From an uncultured Chloroflexota bacterium (GTDB lineage Bacteria; Chloroflexota; Anaerolineae; Caldilineales; Caldilineaceae), in contig CAIOHJ010000227.1 of the NCBI GenBank assembly GCA_903858085.1, forward strand, positions 1-28,485: 28,485 nt of DNA, in the 5' to 3' direction. This document shows, piece by piece, positions 7,361-15,194 of this stretch. The position numbers and the translations under genes were made by a program. Position 1 is the first letter of the stretch. Every line of letters begins with the position of its first letter. The notes under the pieces were generated by a model. That model was not told the DNA's origin. It made no database searches and saw only the letters and a list, made by a program, of their open reading frames with translations.

Positions 7361-9082
7361 ATGAACAACAGACCCCCCAGGCAGTTTGGAAAACTCGTCA
7401 TCAACCCTGCCGTGAACCCCGGGGTGCTCGAGACTGCCACCTGGGACCGACAGGCCGCCTGGGCCGCAGTGCAGGCCATCGACGACCGCTTTTGGCCAGA
7501 ATTGAGCCACGCCGCCGCCACCGGCGCCCCGCTGCCCGCCAGCGAGGGGCTGCAGCCCCTCGCCGCCGCTGAGCGCTGGCAAGATACCACCCCCCTCCTG
7601 GCCACTCTGGAGGACGGCCAGCAGGTCTTCCTGTCGATCGGAAGCTCGTCTGCCTCCGCCGCGCTCGGCCCCCCCATTGGCAGCAAGAGCCTCGCCGGCC
7701 AGCCCTCCTTGCAGATCGCCCTCTACCCCACCGACGCTGCCGTGGTCGACCGCTACGCACGCATCCTGGCACCCAGCCGGAGCCCCCAGGCGCTCGGCCC
7801 CCTGCCACGGCTGGGAATCGGCACCCGCATGACCACCGCAGTCTGGCCAGCCATCTGGGCCACGCTGCAACAACGCCGCCTGGCGACCAATGCCATTCAA
7901 AATTCTGTGCGCGAACTCCACTTTTTGAAGACATTGCTCGAAGGGCTGCCCTCCGAACGCAACGTCGCCTTTGGTTTCGGCGAGATCGAAACCGGCTACA
8001 CCGGCAGCACCTACGAAGGACTCTGGGTGGCCGGCGTCTTGAATGCGCTCCGACATGGACCCCGCTGCGCCTACGGCGCAGACGCAGACCACATCCAGGT
8101 CAAACGAGGGGCCGATGGGCTGGCACGCGCCAGACGTCTGCTGGAGGCCACCCGCTACTACTCCTTCTATACGCTCGATGTGTCGGATGTGTTGAACTAC
8201 GCCGCAATGGACAGCCCCCCGCCACTCGAAAACACCCTCCCCGACAGACCAACCCAACGCGCCCTGCTCTCGTTCCATCGCCAGGGACGACAGATCGGCG
8301 GCTACACCTACCGACCCGACGAAGCTACCCTGTGCCGGCTGGCCGGCAAGTACTGGGAAGCCCTGGCCGCTGTCGAAGCCATGTACGCACACCTGAAAAC
8401 CCTCAAAGGTGACCTCCCGTTTGACCTGGAACTCAGCATCGACGAACACCCCAACGACCTTCCAACCTTCTCCTGCCTGACCTCGGAAAACGAGCTGCTT
8501 TTTGTGCTGCTGGAAGCAGAACGACGGGGCATTCCCCTGACCCATGTCGCCCCCAATTTCGGCGTCGAAAAGGGCACCGACTACCGCGGAATGGATGGGC
8601 TGGCTGGCTTGGAAAGACGGGCACACACGCTCTGTACCCTCGCCGAGGGCTGCGGCGTGATGGCCGACTTTCACTCAGGCGACGATCTGAGCACGGCCAC
8701 ACGCCAGGCGATCGGCCGCGCCACCGCCGGACGGAGCCACTTCAAGGTGTCCCCCAACCTGCAGCTGCTCTTTGCCGCCGTGCTGGCCGACTTCTACCCC
8801 GAACTCTTCCGCCACTGGTGGGAAGATGCCCTGGCCTACGCCCGCCGCACAGCCAGCTCCCCCTTGGCCCAGGCCTGCCTCGCCCAGACCGACTTGAAGC
8901 ACCCCTCCCCCCACGATGCGCTCTTCCATCATTTCAGCTTTGCGTACGTCGGACGACGCAGCCCAGAGGGACAGTTCCTCTGCCGCGAGCAGTTCTACAC
9001 ACTCTCCCCAGCATTCTACCAGGCCTACCAGCAACGCGTTGTCCACTACCTGCTCGACCTGGCCAACGACCTGTTTGGATGA
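7361..9082 (+). CDS. UxaE-like sugar-acid epimerase (tagaturonate epimerase family)
   Basis: A 573-residue cytoplasmic protein that I assign to the UxaE family (tagaturonate/fructuronate epimerase) from the pattern of its C-terminal half. Features are ADADHIQVK with D241, D243 and H244; ELSIDE with D361 and E362; a long SENELLFVLLEAERRGIPLTHVAP-type helix; and ADFHSGDD with H438. The clustered Asp/Glu/His residues suit a metal-dependent active site. UxaE converts tagaturonate to fructuronate, linking galacturonate and glucuronate breakdown. At 573 residues it is longer than I recall for UxaE, and the first 120-150 residues look family-specific. The ATG at 7361 follows GAAAGGA. Its stop is 8 bases before the next ATG. 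The true substrate may be a different keto-sugar acid. Confidence 0.6.
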   Translation: MNNRPPRQFGKLVINPAVNPGVLETATWDRQAAWAAVQAIDDRFWPELSHAAATGAPLPASEGLQPLAAAERWQDTTPLLATLEDGQQVFLSIGSSSASAALGPPIGSKSLAGQPSLQIALYPTDAAVVDRYARILAPSRSPQALGPLPRLGIGTRMTTAVWPAIWATLQQRRLATNAIQNSVRELHFLKTLLEGLPSERNVAFGFGEIETGYTGSTYEGLWVAGVLNALRHGPRCAYGADADHIQVKRGADGLARARRLLEATRYYSFYTLDVSDVLNYAAMDSPPPLENTLPDRPTQRALLSFHRQGRQIGGYTYRPDEATLCRLAGKYWEALAAVEAMYAHLKTLKGDLPFDLELSIDEHPNDLPTFSCLTSENELLFVLLEAERRGIPLTHVAPNFGVEKGTDYRGMDGLAGLERRAHTLCTLAEGCGVMADFHSGDDLSTATRQAIGRATAGRSHFKVSPNLQLLFAAVLADFYPELFRHWWEDALAYARRTASSPLAQACLAQTDLKHPSPHDALFHHFSFAYVGRRSPEGQFLCREQFYTLSPAFYQAYQQRVVHYLLDLANDLFG

Positions 9083-9090
9083 GAAAAATT

Positions 9091-9765
9091 ATGGACCTAT
9101 TTCTTGACAGCGCAAACCCCAAAGAAATCCTGGAAGCCCGCAGCTGGGGGCTGCTGGCCGGGGTCACCACCAACCCCAGCCTGATTGCCGCCGCCGGCCC
9201 CCACCCAGAAAAAACCCTGGACGCACTCCTGGAGGTCTCTCCAGGCCCCCTCCTGGTGCAGGTGGTCGGCTGGCACGCACCCGAACCGATGGTGCGCCAG
9301 GCCCGCTGGCTGCACGCCCGCTCCCCACGCATCGTCGTCAAGCTGCCCGCCAGCATCGCCGGGCTGCAAGCCCTGCAGCAGCTCAAAACCGAACTCCCCG
9401 CACTGCCCCTGGCCGTCACCGCCATCGCCTCGCTCGCCCAGGCCTACCTGGCCGCCAAAGCAGGCGCCGATATCGCTGCCATCTTCAACGGCCCGCTGGA
9501 CCAGGCCGAAGATGTCCCCCACGACCTGATCCGCCCCATCCGCCAGATCTACACCCGCTACGGCTTTACCACCAAAATCCTGGCCTGCGGCCGCTATCCA
9601 CGGCTGTTCGGCGAGATCGCCGTCGCCGGCGCCGATCTCTGCACCCTGCGCATGGAGTTCATGCGCCTGCTCTACGAACATCCCTTCACCGAACAGCGCA
9701 TGAATGGCTTTTTGAAGAGCTGGCAGGGGACATTCGGAGAAGAGAGCTGGCCAGAGCTGCCATGA
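9091..9765 (+). CDS. Fructose-6-phosphate aldolase/transaldolase-like protein (FSA/TalC type)
   Basis: A 224-residue class I aldolase of the short transaldolase group. It starts MDLFLDSAN, has the family motif GVTTNPSL near residue 30, and the Schiff-base Lys is K84 (VVKLPAS), matching K85 of E. coli FsaA. The length also matches FSA. Known members make or cleave dihydroxyacetone adducts or act as transaldolases, so this one could split a ketose or keto-acid intermediate, with or without phosphate. The ATG at 9091 is chosen because the protein then begins like FSA. An alternative ATG at 9079 overlaps the previous stop. Its own stop overlaps the next start (ATGA at 9762-9765). Confidence 0.85.
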   Translation: MDLFLDSANPKEILEARSWGLLAGVTTNPSLIAAAGPHPEKTLDALLEVSPGPLLVQVVGWHAPEPMVRQARWLHARSPRIVVKLPASIAGLQALQQLKTELPALPLAVTAIASLAQAYLAAKAGADIAAIFNGPLDQAEDVPHDLIRPIRQIYTRYGFTTKILACGRYPRLFGEIAVAGADLCTLRMEFMRLLYEHPFTEQRMNGFLKSWQGTFGEESWPELP

Positions 9766-10547
9766 ACGTGCTGGATCTTTTCAAACTCTCCGGCCAGACA
9801 GCACTCGTCACCGGCGGCGCACGCGGGCTTGGCCGACAGATGGCGCTGGCCCTCGCCGAAGCCGGTGCCGACGTGGCCATCTGCGACCGGCTCCCCACAG
9901 AAGGCCACGCCGTGGCCGCCGAACTGGCCGCCCTTGGCCGACGCAGCTGCTTCGCCCAGGTCGATGTGACCCACCCGCCAGCGATCGATGCGTTCGTCCG
10001 CCAGGTCGTCGCCGATCTCGGCAAGATCGATATTCTGGTCAACAACGCCGGGATGCCCTCCGATGGGTTGGCGCTGGAAGAGGAGCCCGACGACGCCTGG
10101 CAGCGCATGCTCGACACCAATCTCTCGTCGATGTTCTACGTCGGCAAACGGGTGGCGCGCCAGATGATCGACCGCGGACAAGGCGGGGTCATCATCAACC
10201 TGGCATCGATCAATGCCTGGGTGATCAGCAACATCACACCCCGCCACAACGTCCCCTACTGCGTCGCCAAAGCCGGCGTGGCCCAGCTCACACGGGGCAT
10301 GGCGACCGACTGGGCCCCCTACAACATCCGCGTCAACGCAATTGCGCCTGGCACCATGCTCACCGCCCAGACCGCCGCCAGCCGCCAGCACCCTGAGATC
10401 GTCGCACGCATTCTTGCCAACACCCCCATGAAACGCTACGGCGAAGAAGAGGAGATCAAAGGCCTGGTCGTCTACCTGGCATCGCCCGCCTCCTCTTTTA
10501 TGACCGGCAGCGTGGTGGTGATGGACGGAGGCACCACCCTCTGGTAA
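9762..10547 (+). CDS. Short-chain dehydrogenase/reductase (SDR), KduD/gluconate-5-dehydrogenase-like
   Basis: A 261-residue classical SDR with TGGARGLG near residues 19-26, NNAG, and active-site Y166 and K170 (YCVAK). The ADVAICDR stretch after beta-strand 2 has an Asp (CDR) typical of NAD(H)-preferring members. The overall pattern is closest to gluconate 5-dehydrogenase and 2-deoxy-gluconate 3-dehydrogenase, so it may interconvert keto- and hydroxy-sugar acids. It overlaps the aldolase gene by four bases, indicating translational coupling. Substrate assignment is inference. Confidence 0.85.
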   Translation: MNVLDLFKLSGQTALVTGGARGLGRQMALALAEAGADVAICDRLPTEGHAVAAELAALGRRSCFAQVDVTHPPAIDAFVRQVVADLGKIDILVNNAGMPSDGLALEEEPDDAWQRMLDTNLSSMFYVGKRVARQMIDRGQGGVIINLASINAWVISNITPRHNVPYCVAKAGVAQLTRGMATDWAPYNIRVNAIAPGTMLTAQTAASRQHPEIVARILANTPMKRYGEEEEIKGLVVYLASPASSFMTGSVVVMDGGTTLW

Positions 10548-10587
10548 CGCCATTGTTTTGCACCGCCCCATGAAGAGAGGAGAATTT

Positions 10588-11667
10588 GTGAACACACCAC
10601 CGCTGACCAGCGCCCGGGTCACACCAGAGGATCTCACCCGCTTCTGCCTCGAAGCCATGCGCCTGAGCGGGCTCAACACAGAAGATGCCCGGTTGACCGC
10701 AGAAGTCCTGGTGACCACAGACACCCTGGGCACCTTTACCCACGGCACCCGACAGCTGCGCGGGCTGCTCAAAAACGTCCGCTCCGGCCGCATTCGGGCC
10801 GACGCCCACGAAACAGTCACCGCCCAAGGGCCCGCCTGGGCCCTGGTCGACGCCCACGACGCCATGCCCACCGCCGTCGCCTACCGTTCGATGGAACTGG
10901 CCATGCACAAGGCCAAAACAAGCGGGATCAGCTTTGTAGGGGTCAAACAGAGCAGCCACTACGGCGCCGCCGGCTTCTATGCCAACCTGGCCGCACGCCA
11001 GGATATGTTCGGACTGTCCATGTGCAACGTCGACCCCTGTATGGCCGTGCCAGGGGCCAAAGGCCGGGTGCTGGGCACCAACCCCATCGCCTACGCAGCC
11101 CCCGCCGGCACAGAAAAACCGCTCTTCCTGGACATCGCCACCAGCGCCGTGGCCGCAACCAAAATCTACACAGCCAAAACCCTCGGCCACCCCATCCCCG
11201 ACACCTGGCTGATCGACGAAGAAGGAGTGCCCACCCGCGATTATAGCCAATTTCCCGAAAAAACAGTCCAGGTCCCCATGGCCGGCCACAAAGGCTACGG
11301 GCTGGCCGTCCTGGTCGAAATTCTGACCGCCGTGCTGACAGGCGCCGGTATCCTGAGCGAAGTGAGCAGCTGGGTCCTCGACCTGCCCACCCCCACCAAC
11401 GAAGGCCATGCCTTCATCGCCATCGATATCGGCCAGATCATGCCGATCGGCCACTTCAAAACACGCATGGATCAGATGATCCAGGAGATCAAATCCGCCC
11501 CCCTCGCCAAAGACGCACAGCGCATCTACCTGCCCGGCGAAATCGAACTCGAACGGCAAGAACAGGCTCTGGCCAATGGCATCCTGCTGCCGCCAGATGT
11601 CGTCGCCAGCCTGCGCGGCACAGCCGAAGATGTCGGTCTGGATGCCGAACAACTTTTCACCCACTAG
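10588..11667 (+). CDS. Malate/L-lactate dehydrogenase-family oxidoreductase (Ldh_2, YiaK/YlbC type)
   Basis: A 359-residue protein of the Ldh_2 family, which has its own NAD(P)-binding fold distinct from classical lactate dehydrogenases. Typical motifs are FTHGTRQL (active-site His region), SSHYGAAGFYANLA, GTNPIAYAAP and GHKGYGLAVLVEIL. Relatives reduce 2-keto acids, including 2,3-diketo-L-gulonate (YiaK), ureidoglycolate and cyclic imino acids. In this cluster a 2-keto sugar acid is the likely substrate. I choose the GTG at 10588, 4 bases after AGAGGAGA (10576-10583), over the ATG at 10570, which precedes that ribosome-binding site. Length is normal for the family. Confidence 0.85.
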   Translation: MNTPPLTSARVTPEDLTRFCLEAMRLSGLNTEDARLTAEVLVTTDTLGTFTHGTRQLRGLLKNVRSGRIRADAHETVTAQGPAWALVDAHDAMPTAVAYRSMELAMHKAKTSGISFVGVKQSSHYGAAGFYANLAARQDMFGLSMCNVDPCMAVPGAKGRVLGTNPIAYAAPAGTEKPLFLDIATSAVAATKIYTAKTLGHPIPDTWLIDEEGVPTRDYSQFPEKTVQVPMAGHKGYGLAVLVEILTAVLTGAGILSEVSSWVLDLPTPTNEGHAFIAIDIGQIMPIGHFKTRMDQMIQEIKSAPLAKDAQRIYLPGEIELERQEQALANGILLPPDVVASLRGTAEDVGLDAEQLFTH

Positions 11668-11682
11668 AAACTCAGAGGATTT

Positions 11683-12486
11683 ATGGTTCACCCGCTCTTT
11701 GACCTGACCGGCCGCGTGGCGCTGGTCACAGGCGCAGCCCAGAATATGGGCCGCGCAGCCGCAGTGGCCCTGGCTGAAATCGGCGCAGATCTGCTGATCG
11801 CCGACCTCAACGAGGCTGGCCTGCTCGAGACAGCCGCACTCATTCGCCAGCAAGGACGACACGTCCTGCCAGTGGTCTGCAATGTCTGGGACGAAGCACA
11901 GATTCGGGCCCTGTACACCCAGCTCGATCAAACGTTCGGCCAGATTGACGTGGCCGTGAATATCCCAGGCGGCAATGTGCTGGGCCACCCCGAGGAGATC
12001 TCGGTAGAACATCTGCTGCAGATGCTGCAGTCAACGCTGGTCAGCAAATTCATCTCCTGCCAGGAAGCAGGCCGCCGCATGCTGGCTCGCGGCAAAGGCA
12101 GCATCCTCAATATGTCCTCGATCGGCGGCGTGCGCACCCTGGGTCGCGGCAACTTCGCCTACAGCATTGCCCAGGCCGGTGTCGCCCAGATGACCCGCGA
12201 ACTCAGCCTGGAATGGGCCGATCGAGGGGTGCGCGTCAACGCCATCGCACCTGCCCAGATCACCAACCCCACCTTTGAGCTGCGCATGGAAAAGACCCCC
12301 GGGCTGCGCGAACGCTTCTTGCGCGGCATCCCCATGGGCCGCCTGGGCCTCCCAGACGATATCAAAGGACTCGTGATCTTTCTGGCCTCGGATGCCTCCG
12401 CCTTCACCACCGGCGCAGTGATCGGCCTGGATGGAGGAAACCTGGCCATGGGCGCCAATGCCACGATCGGACGACAGGAAGCTTGA
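11683..12486 (+). CDS. SDR-fold protein with catalytic Lys replaced by Gln
   Basis: A 267-residue SDR-family protein with the cofactor motif TGAAQNMG near residues 17-24 and catalytic-type SS and Y160 present. The invariant Lys of YxxxK is Gln (Q164, codon CAG at 12172-12174, in YSIAQ), and NNAG is replaced by VNIPGG. Its closest relative in the window is the SDR at 19855-20679, which shares GRGNF-YS, RVNAI-PAQ and DGGNLA motifs but keeps the Lys. Dehydrogenase activity should be weak or absent unless another residue substitutes. It could be a binding or regulatory partner, or catalyse a different reaction. It starts 15 bases after the Ldh_2 gene with an AGAGGA ribosome-binding site. Confidence 0.8.
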   Translation: MVHPLFDLTGRVALVTGAAQNMGRAAAVALAEIGADLLIADLNEAGLLETAALIRQQGRHVLPVVCNVWDEAQIRALYTQLDQTFGQIDVAVNIPGGNVLGHPEEISVEHLLQMLQSTLVSKFISCQEAGRRMLARGKGSILNMSSIGGVRTLGRGNFAYSIAQAGVAQMTRELSLEWADRGVRVNAIAPAQITNPTFELRMEKTPGLRERFLRGIPMGRLGLPDDIKGLVIFLASDASAFTTGAVIGLDGGNLAMGANATIGRQEA

Positions 12487-12510
12487 AGTGAATCCAATTT
12501 CTGCTAAACT
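12483..12510 (+). promoter_or_regulatory. Possible internal promoter
   Basis: TTGAAG (12483-12488), 16 bases, TAAACT (12505-12510) in the unusually AT-rich 48-base gap before the hydroxyacid dehydrogenase gene. It lacks the 13-base operator, so if real it would give basal expression of the last two genes. Confidence 0.25.
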
Positions 12511-12534
12511 GATTGTATGAGAGGAGCACTGACC

Positions 12535-13524
12535 ATGCCATCATTCAAAGTTGTCCTGACCGATTTCAGCGATCCAGACACCAGCCCAGAGGCCGCAGTG
12601 CTCCTGGGCTCCGGGCTGGACATTGACTTTGTCCGCCTTCAGACCAAAGAGCCAGAGGCCTTGATCCCCCATGTGGTCGACGCCGATGGGCTGATCGTGC
12701 AGTGGGCCTCGATCAACCGCAAGGTGATCGAGGCGATGAGCCGCTGCAAGATCATCTCGCGCTATGGGATCGGCGTGGATATGATCGATCTGCAGGCCGC
12801 AGCCGAGCACGGGATCGCCGTCGCCAATGTGCCCGACTACTGCATCGAGGAGGTCAGCGACTCGACCATCGCTTTTCTCTTCGACCTGGGCCGACGCCAT
12901 TTTCTTCTGGATCGCTATGTGCGGTCGGGCAACTGGGGAACGCCACAGCCACTCCCCTGCTGGCCCCCCCCCAGGCTGCGGGGCCAGTCGGTCGGCATCA
13001 TCGGGCTGGGGAATATCGGGCGGGCCGTCGCCCACAAAGCCGCAGGGCTGGGCCTCCACCTCCTCGGCTTCGACCCCTACCTGCCACCCGAACAGATGAA
13101 GACGCTGGGGGTCGAAGCGGTCTCGCTGGACGAGCTGCTGCGCAGGGCAGATTTTGTTTCGATCCACTGCCCCCTCAACGAGGAGACCCGCGGGCTGATC
13201 GGTGCCGCCCAGCTGGCGCTGATGAAACCCTCGGCATGTCTGATCAACATGGCGCGCGGGCCGATCGTCGTCCAAAAGGCCCTCTACCACGCCCTGGCCA
13301 ACCAGACCATCCTCGCAGCAGCCATGGATGTGCTCGAACAGGAACCCCCAGCCCCAGACGACCCGCTGCTCCGGCTGGACAACATCCTCATCACCCCCCA
13401 CACCTCCAGCGGCTCGGTCGAGTCCATCCTCCAGCTGCGTCGCGACACCGCACAAAATGTCGTAGACAGACTGGCCGGCACGCTGCCACGTTCGATCGTC
13501 AACCGCAAAGCCCTGGGCTGGTAA
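12535..13524 (+). CDS. D-isomer-specific 2-hydroxyacid dehydrogenase (CtBP-like)
   Basis: A 329-residue NAD-dependent 2-hydroxyacid dehydrogenase. The Rossmann motif GLGNIG is at 157-162, followed by D180 at the end of the second strand, which indicates NAD preference. The catalytic triad is R241 (NMARG), E270 (LEQEPP) and H289 (ITPHT). The N-terminal pattern (ISRYGIGVDMID, CIEEVSD) matches the CtBP/phosphoglycerate dehydrogenase-like group. It would interconvert a 2-keto acid and a D-2-hydroxy acid, perhaps glyoxylate/glycolate-, tartronate- or sugar-acid-sized. The ATG at 12535 is chosen because GAGAGGAG (12519-12526) is 8 bases upstream; the ATG at 12517 would overlap that site. Nine C occur at 12964-12972. 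Confidence 0.88.
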   Translation: MPSFKVVLTDFSDPDTSPEAAVLLGSGLDIDFVRLQTKEPEALIPHVVDADGLIVQWASINRKVIEAMSRCKIISRYGIGVDMIDLQAAAEHGIAVANVPDYCIEEVSDSTIAFLFDLGRRHFLLDRYVRSGNWGTPQPLPCWPPPRLRGQSVGIIGLGNIGRAVAHKAAGLGLHLLGFDPYLPPEQMKTLGVEAVSLDELLRRADFVSIHCPLNEETRGLIGAAQLALMKPSACLINMARGPIVVQKALYHALANQTILAAAMDVLEQEPPAPDDPLLRLDNILITPHTSSGSVESILQLRRDTAQNVVDRLAGTLPRSIVNRKALGW

Positions 13525-13536
13525 AAAGGAACCCCT

Positions 13537-14286
13537 ATGCGCTTCAACTCGTTCAAACAAAAATTGCAGGCCGGCCAGCCGGCGATCGGCGTCTTCTCCG
13601 CTGTCCGCTCTTCGCTGGCAGCCGCCATGCTGGCCCGCAGCGGGTGTGATTATGTCGTGCTCGACAGCCAACATGGCGAATGGGAAGATGCCAGCCGAGC
13701 CGAAGCCATCCGGGCCATCTACCTGCAGCAGGTGGTGCCCGTCGTCCGCGTGCGCGCCAACGACTATGGGCTGATCGGCCGGGCCCTCGACTCCGGGGCG
13801 CTGGGCGTCGTGATCCCAATGGTGAATTCTGCAGCGGAAGCCCGCGCTGCCGCCGAGGCCATGCGCTATCCCCCCCAAGGCGGGCGTTCTGGGGCCGACA
13901 ACCTCTCGGCACACCTGGGAAACGACTACCACGCCTGGGCCAACCAAGAACTTTTTTTGGCGGTTCAAATCGAAACAGCAGCGGCTGTCGCCAACGCCGA
14001 GGCCATCCTGGCCGTCGAAGGGGTCGACAGCTGTCTGGTCGGCCCTTTTGACCTGGCCCTTTCCCTGGGCGTGCCCGCCGGGTCCCCCACCCATACCGCC
14101 GCACTCCGCCAGGTCTTGCAGGCCTGCCACACCACCGGCAAGGTCCCCGGCCTCTTCGCCGGCACCGCCACCCTTGCCCGTTCCTGGATCGACGAAGGCT
14201 ACCGCTTTGTCACCGTCAGCGCAGATACCCATCTGATTGAACAGGGCATGCGACAGGTTGTCGAGGAGATCGGCCAAGGCCGCTGA
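13537..14286 (+). CDS. HpcH/HpaI-family class II aldolase (2-keto-3-deoxy acid aldolase)
   Basis: A 249-residue metal-dependent aldolase. The base His is H46 (LDSQHGE), the pyruvate-binding Arg lies in RVRAND (71-76), and the metal ligands are E146 (QIET) and D172 (GPFDLA); these match H45, R70, E149 and D175 of HpaI. The family splits 2-keto-3-deoxy or 4-hydroxy-2-keto acids into pyruvate and an aldehyde; YfaU (2-keto-3-deoxy-L-rhamnonate) and GarL are members. It is the last gene of the plus-strand operon and the natural exit step after the dehydratase at 15195. The usual Glu of DxEHG is Gln here (SQHG), a mild deviation. Confidence 0.88.
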   Translation: MRFNSFKQKLQAGQPAIGVFSAVRSSLAAAMLARSGCDYVVLDSQHGEWEDASRAEAIRAIYLQQVVPVVRVRANDYGLIGRALDSGALGVVIPMVNSAAEARAAAEAMRYPPQGGRSGADNLSAHLGNDYHAWANQELFLAVQIETAAAVANAEAILAVEGVDSCLVGPFDLALSLGVPAGSPTHTAALRQVLQACHTTGKVPGLFAGTATLARSWIDEGYRFVTVSADTHLIEQGMRQVVEEIGQGR

Positions 14287-14319
14287 GATGTAACCGCTGA
14301 GATGTACTGCTGAGATGTA
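14282..14319 (+). repeat. Three short tandem repeats at the operon end
   Basis: GCTGAGATGTA occurs at 14282-14292, 14296-14306 and 14309-14319, with a weaker fourth unit after it. The first copy contains the aldolase stop codon. Spacing is 14 then 13 bases. It lies between two converging operons just before a hairpin and probably arose by local slippage. Confidence 0.6.
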
Positions 14320-14326
14320 CCACCGA

Positions 14327-14366
14327 GGTGTGCCGCCCGCAACGACAGCAGTCAGAGCGGCACACC
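14327..14366. terminator. Hairpin between converging operons
   Basis: GGTGTGCCGC (14327-14336) pairs perfectly with GCGGCACACC (14357-14366) around a 20-base loop. It lies 40 bases after the aldolase stop and covers the last codons and stop of the oppositely oriented metallo-hydrolase gene. No T-run follows in either direction, so it is at best a bidirectional or Rho-assisted terminator or mRNA end-protector. Confidence 0.45.
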
Positions 14367-15191
14367 TCCCTGCAGACTGCGGGTCAACGTGATCGACTCA
14401 CCGACCGCCAGGAGGCAGACCTGCCCAACTCCCCCCAGACGCCGGTAGGTGGCAGCCAACAGCGCAGGGTCGAGCGTAGCTTGCTCGCCGCCGCTGAAAT
14501 CCCGCCATAAAATATGGTGCATCGGAATCAACACCCTGGGACGAAGCTGCCAGGCCAGCAGCGCAGCCTCGTGCGCGTTCATGTTCCCGCCTACCCCGTT
14601 GATGACCGTCAGCATCGCATCCAGCGGCCCTTCCTGGCCGTAGGCCAGGCCACGCAGACGCAGGTCGTACTCCGTGTCGCCAGTATGGTAGACCCGCAGC
14701 CCCTCCGCCTCGATCAGCAGGCCGATCGCATCGGGCACCTCCCACCCAGGAATCCCAGCCACATGGCGCGCCGGCAAAGCCGTGATCTGGAGATCGCGAA
14801 AGGTGTACCGCTGGCCTTCCACAAACGCAGCCACCCGGTCGCCAGCCACCCCCCAGCCGAGCAGCCGAGAACGACAGCTGGGAGGACAGAGAAAACGCGC
14901 CGACGTGCGCCGGGCCAGGATCGGCAACCCCTCCGGGTCCAGATGATCCTCGTGCCAGTGGGTCGCCACCACCAGGTCGGGCTCTGCCTCTTCAACCGGA
15001 ATGGGCGGGGGCACAGCCCGGTGAATGCCAAAAATCTGCGCCGCACAGTCGCTGAAATAAGGGTCCACATACAGCTGCGTGCCAGCAGACGTTTTGAAGA
15101 CAAACCCAGTGCCGCTCAGCCACCAGGCCCTCAGACTCCCAGGCCACACCTCTGCTGCAGCAATCGCCGCAGCCAACGATTCGGTCGCCAT
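14352..15191 (-). CDS. Metallo-beta-lactamase-fold hydrolase, UlaG-like (possible lactonase)
   Basis: A 279-residue member of the metallo-beta-lactamase superfamily with the metal motif HWHEDH (H78, H80, D82, H83). A further Asp lies in HTGDTEYD and a late His in PMHHILW. The short form without extra domains and the YVDPYFSD start resemble UlaG, the L-ascorbate-6-phosphate lactonase, and related predicted sugar lactonases. In this operon, beside an acid-sugar dehydratase, opening a sugar lactone made by one of the SDRs is a reasonable inference. AAGGA precedes the ATG at 15191, and its start lies 3 bases beyond the dehydratase stop. Other hydrolase functions are possible. Confidence 0.8.
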   Translation of the reverse strand: MATESLAAAIAAAEVWPGSLRAWWLSGTGFVFKTSAGTQLYVDPYFSDCAAQIFGIHRAVPPPIPVEEAEPDLVVATHWHEDHLDPEGLPILARRTSARFLCPPSCRSRLLGWGVAGDRVAAFVEGQRYTFRDLQITALPARHVAGIPGWEVPDAIGLLIEAEGLRVYHTGDTEYDLRLRGLAYGQEGPLDAMLTVINGVGGNMNAHEAALLAWQLRPRVLIPMHHILWRDFSGGEQATLDPALLAATYRRLGGVGQVCLLAVGESITLTRSLQGGVPL

Positions 15192-15194
15192 CGC

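Noticed and set aside
7271..8674. A 467-codon minus-strand open frame opposite the UxaE-like gene
   Set aside because: No recognisable motif; the plus-strand gene is coupled to its neighbours and carries family motifs.
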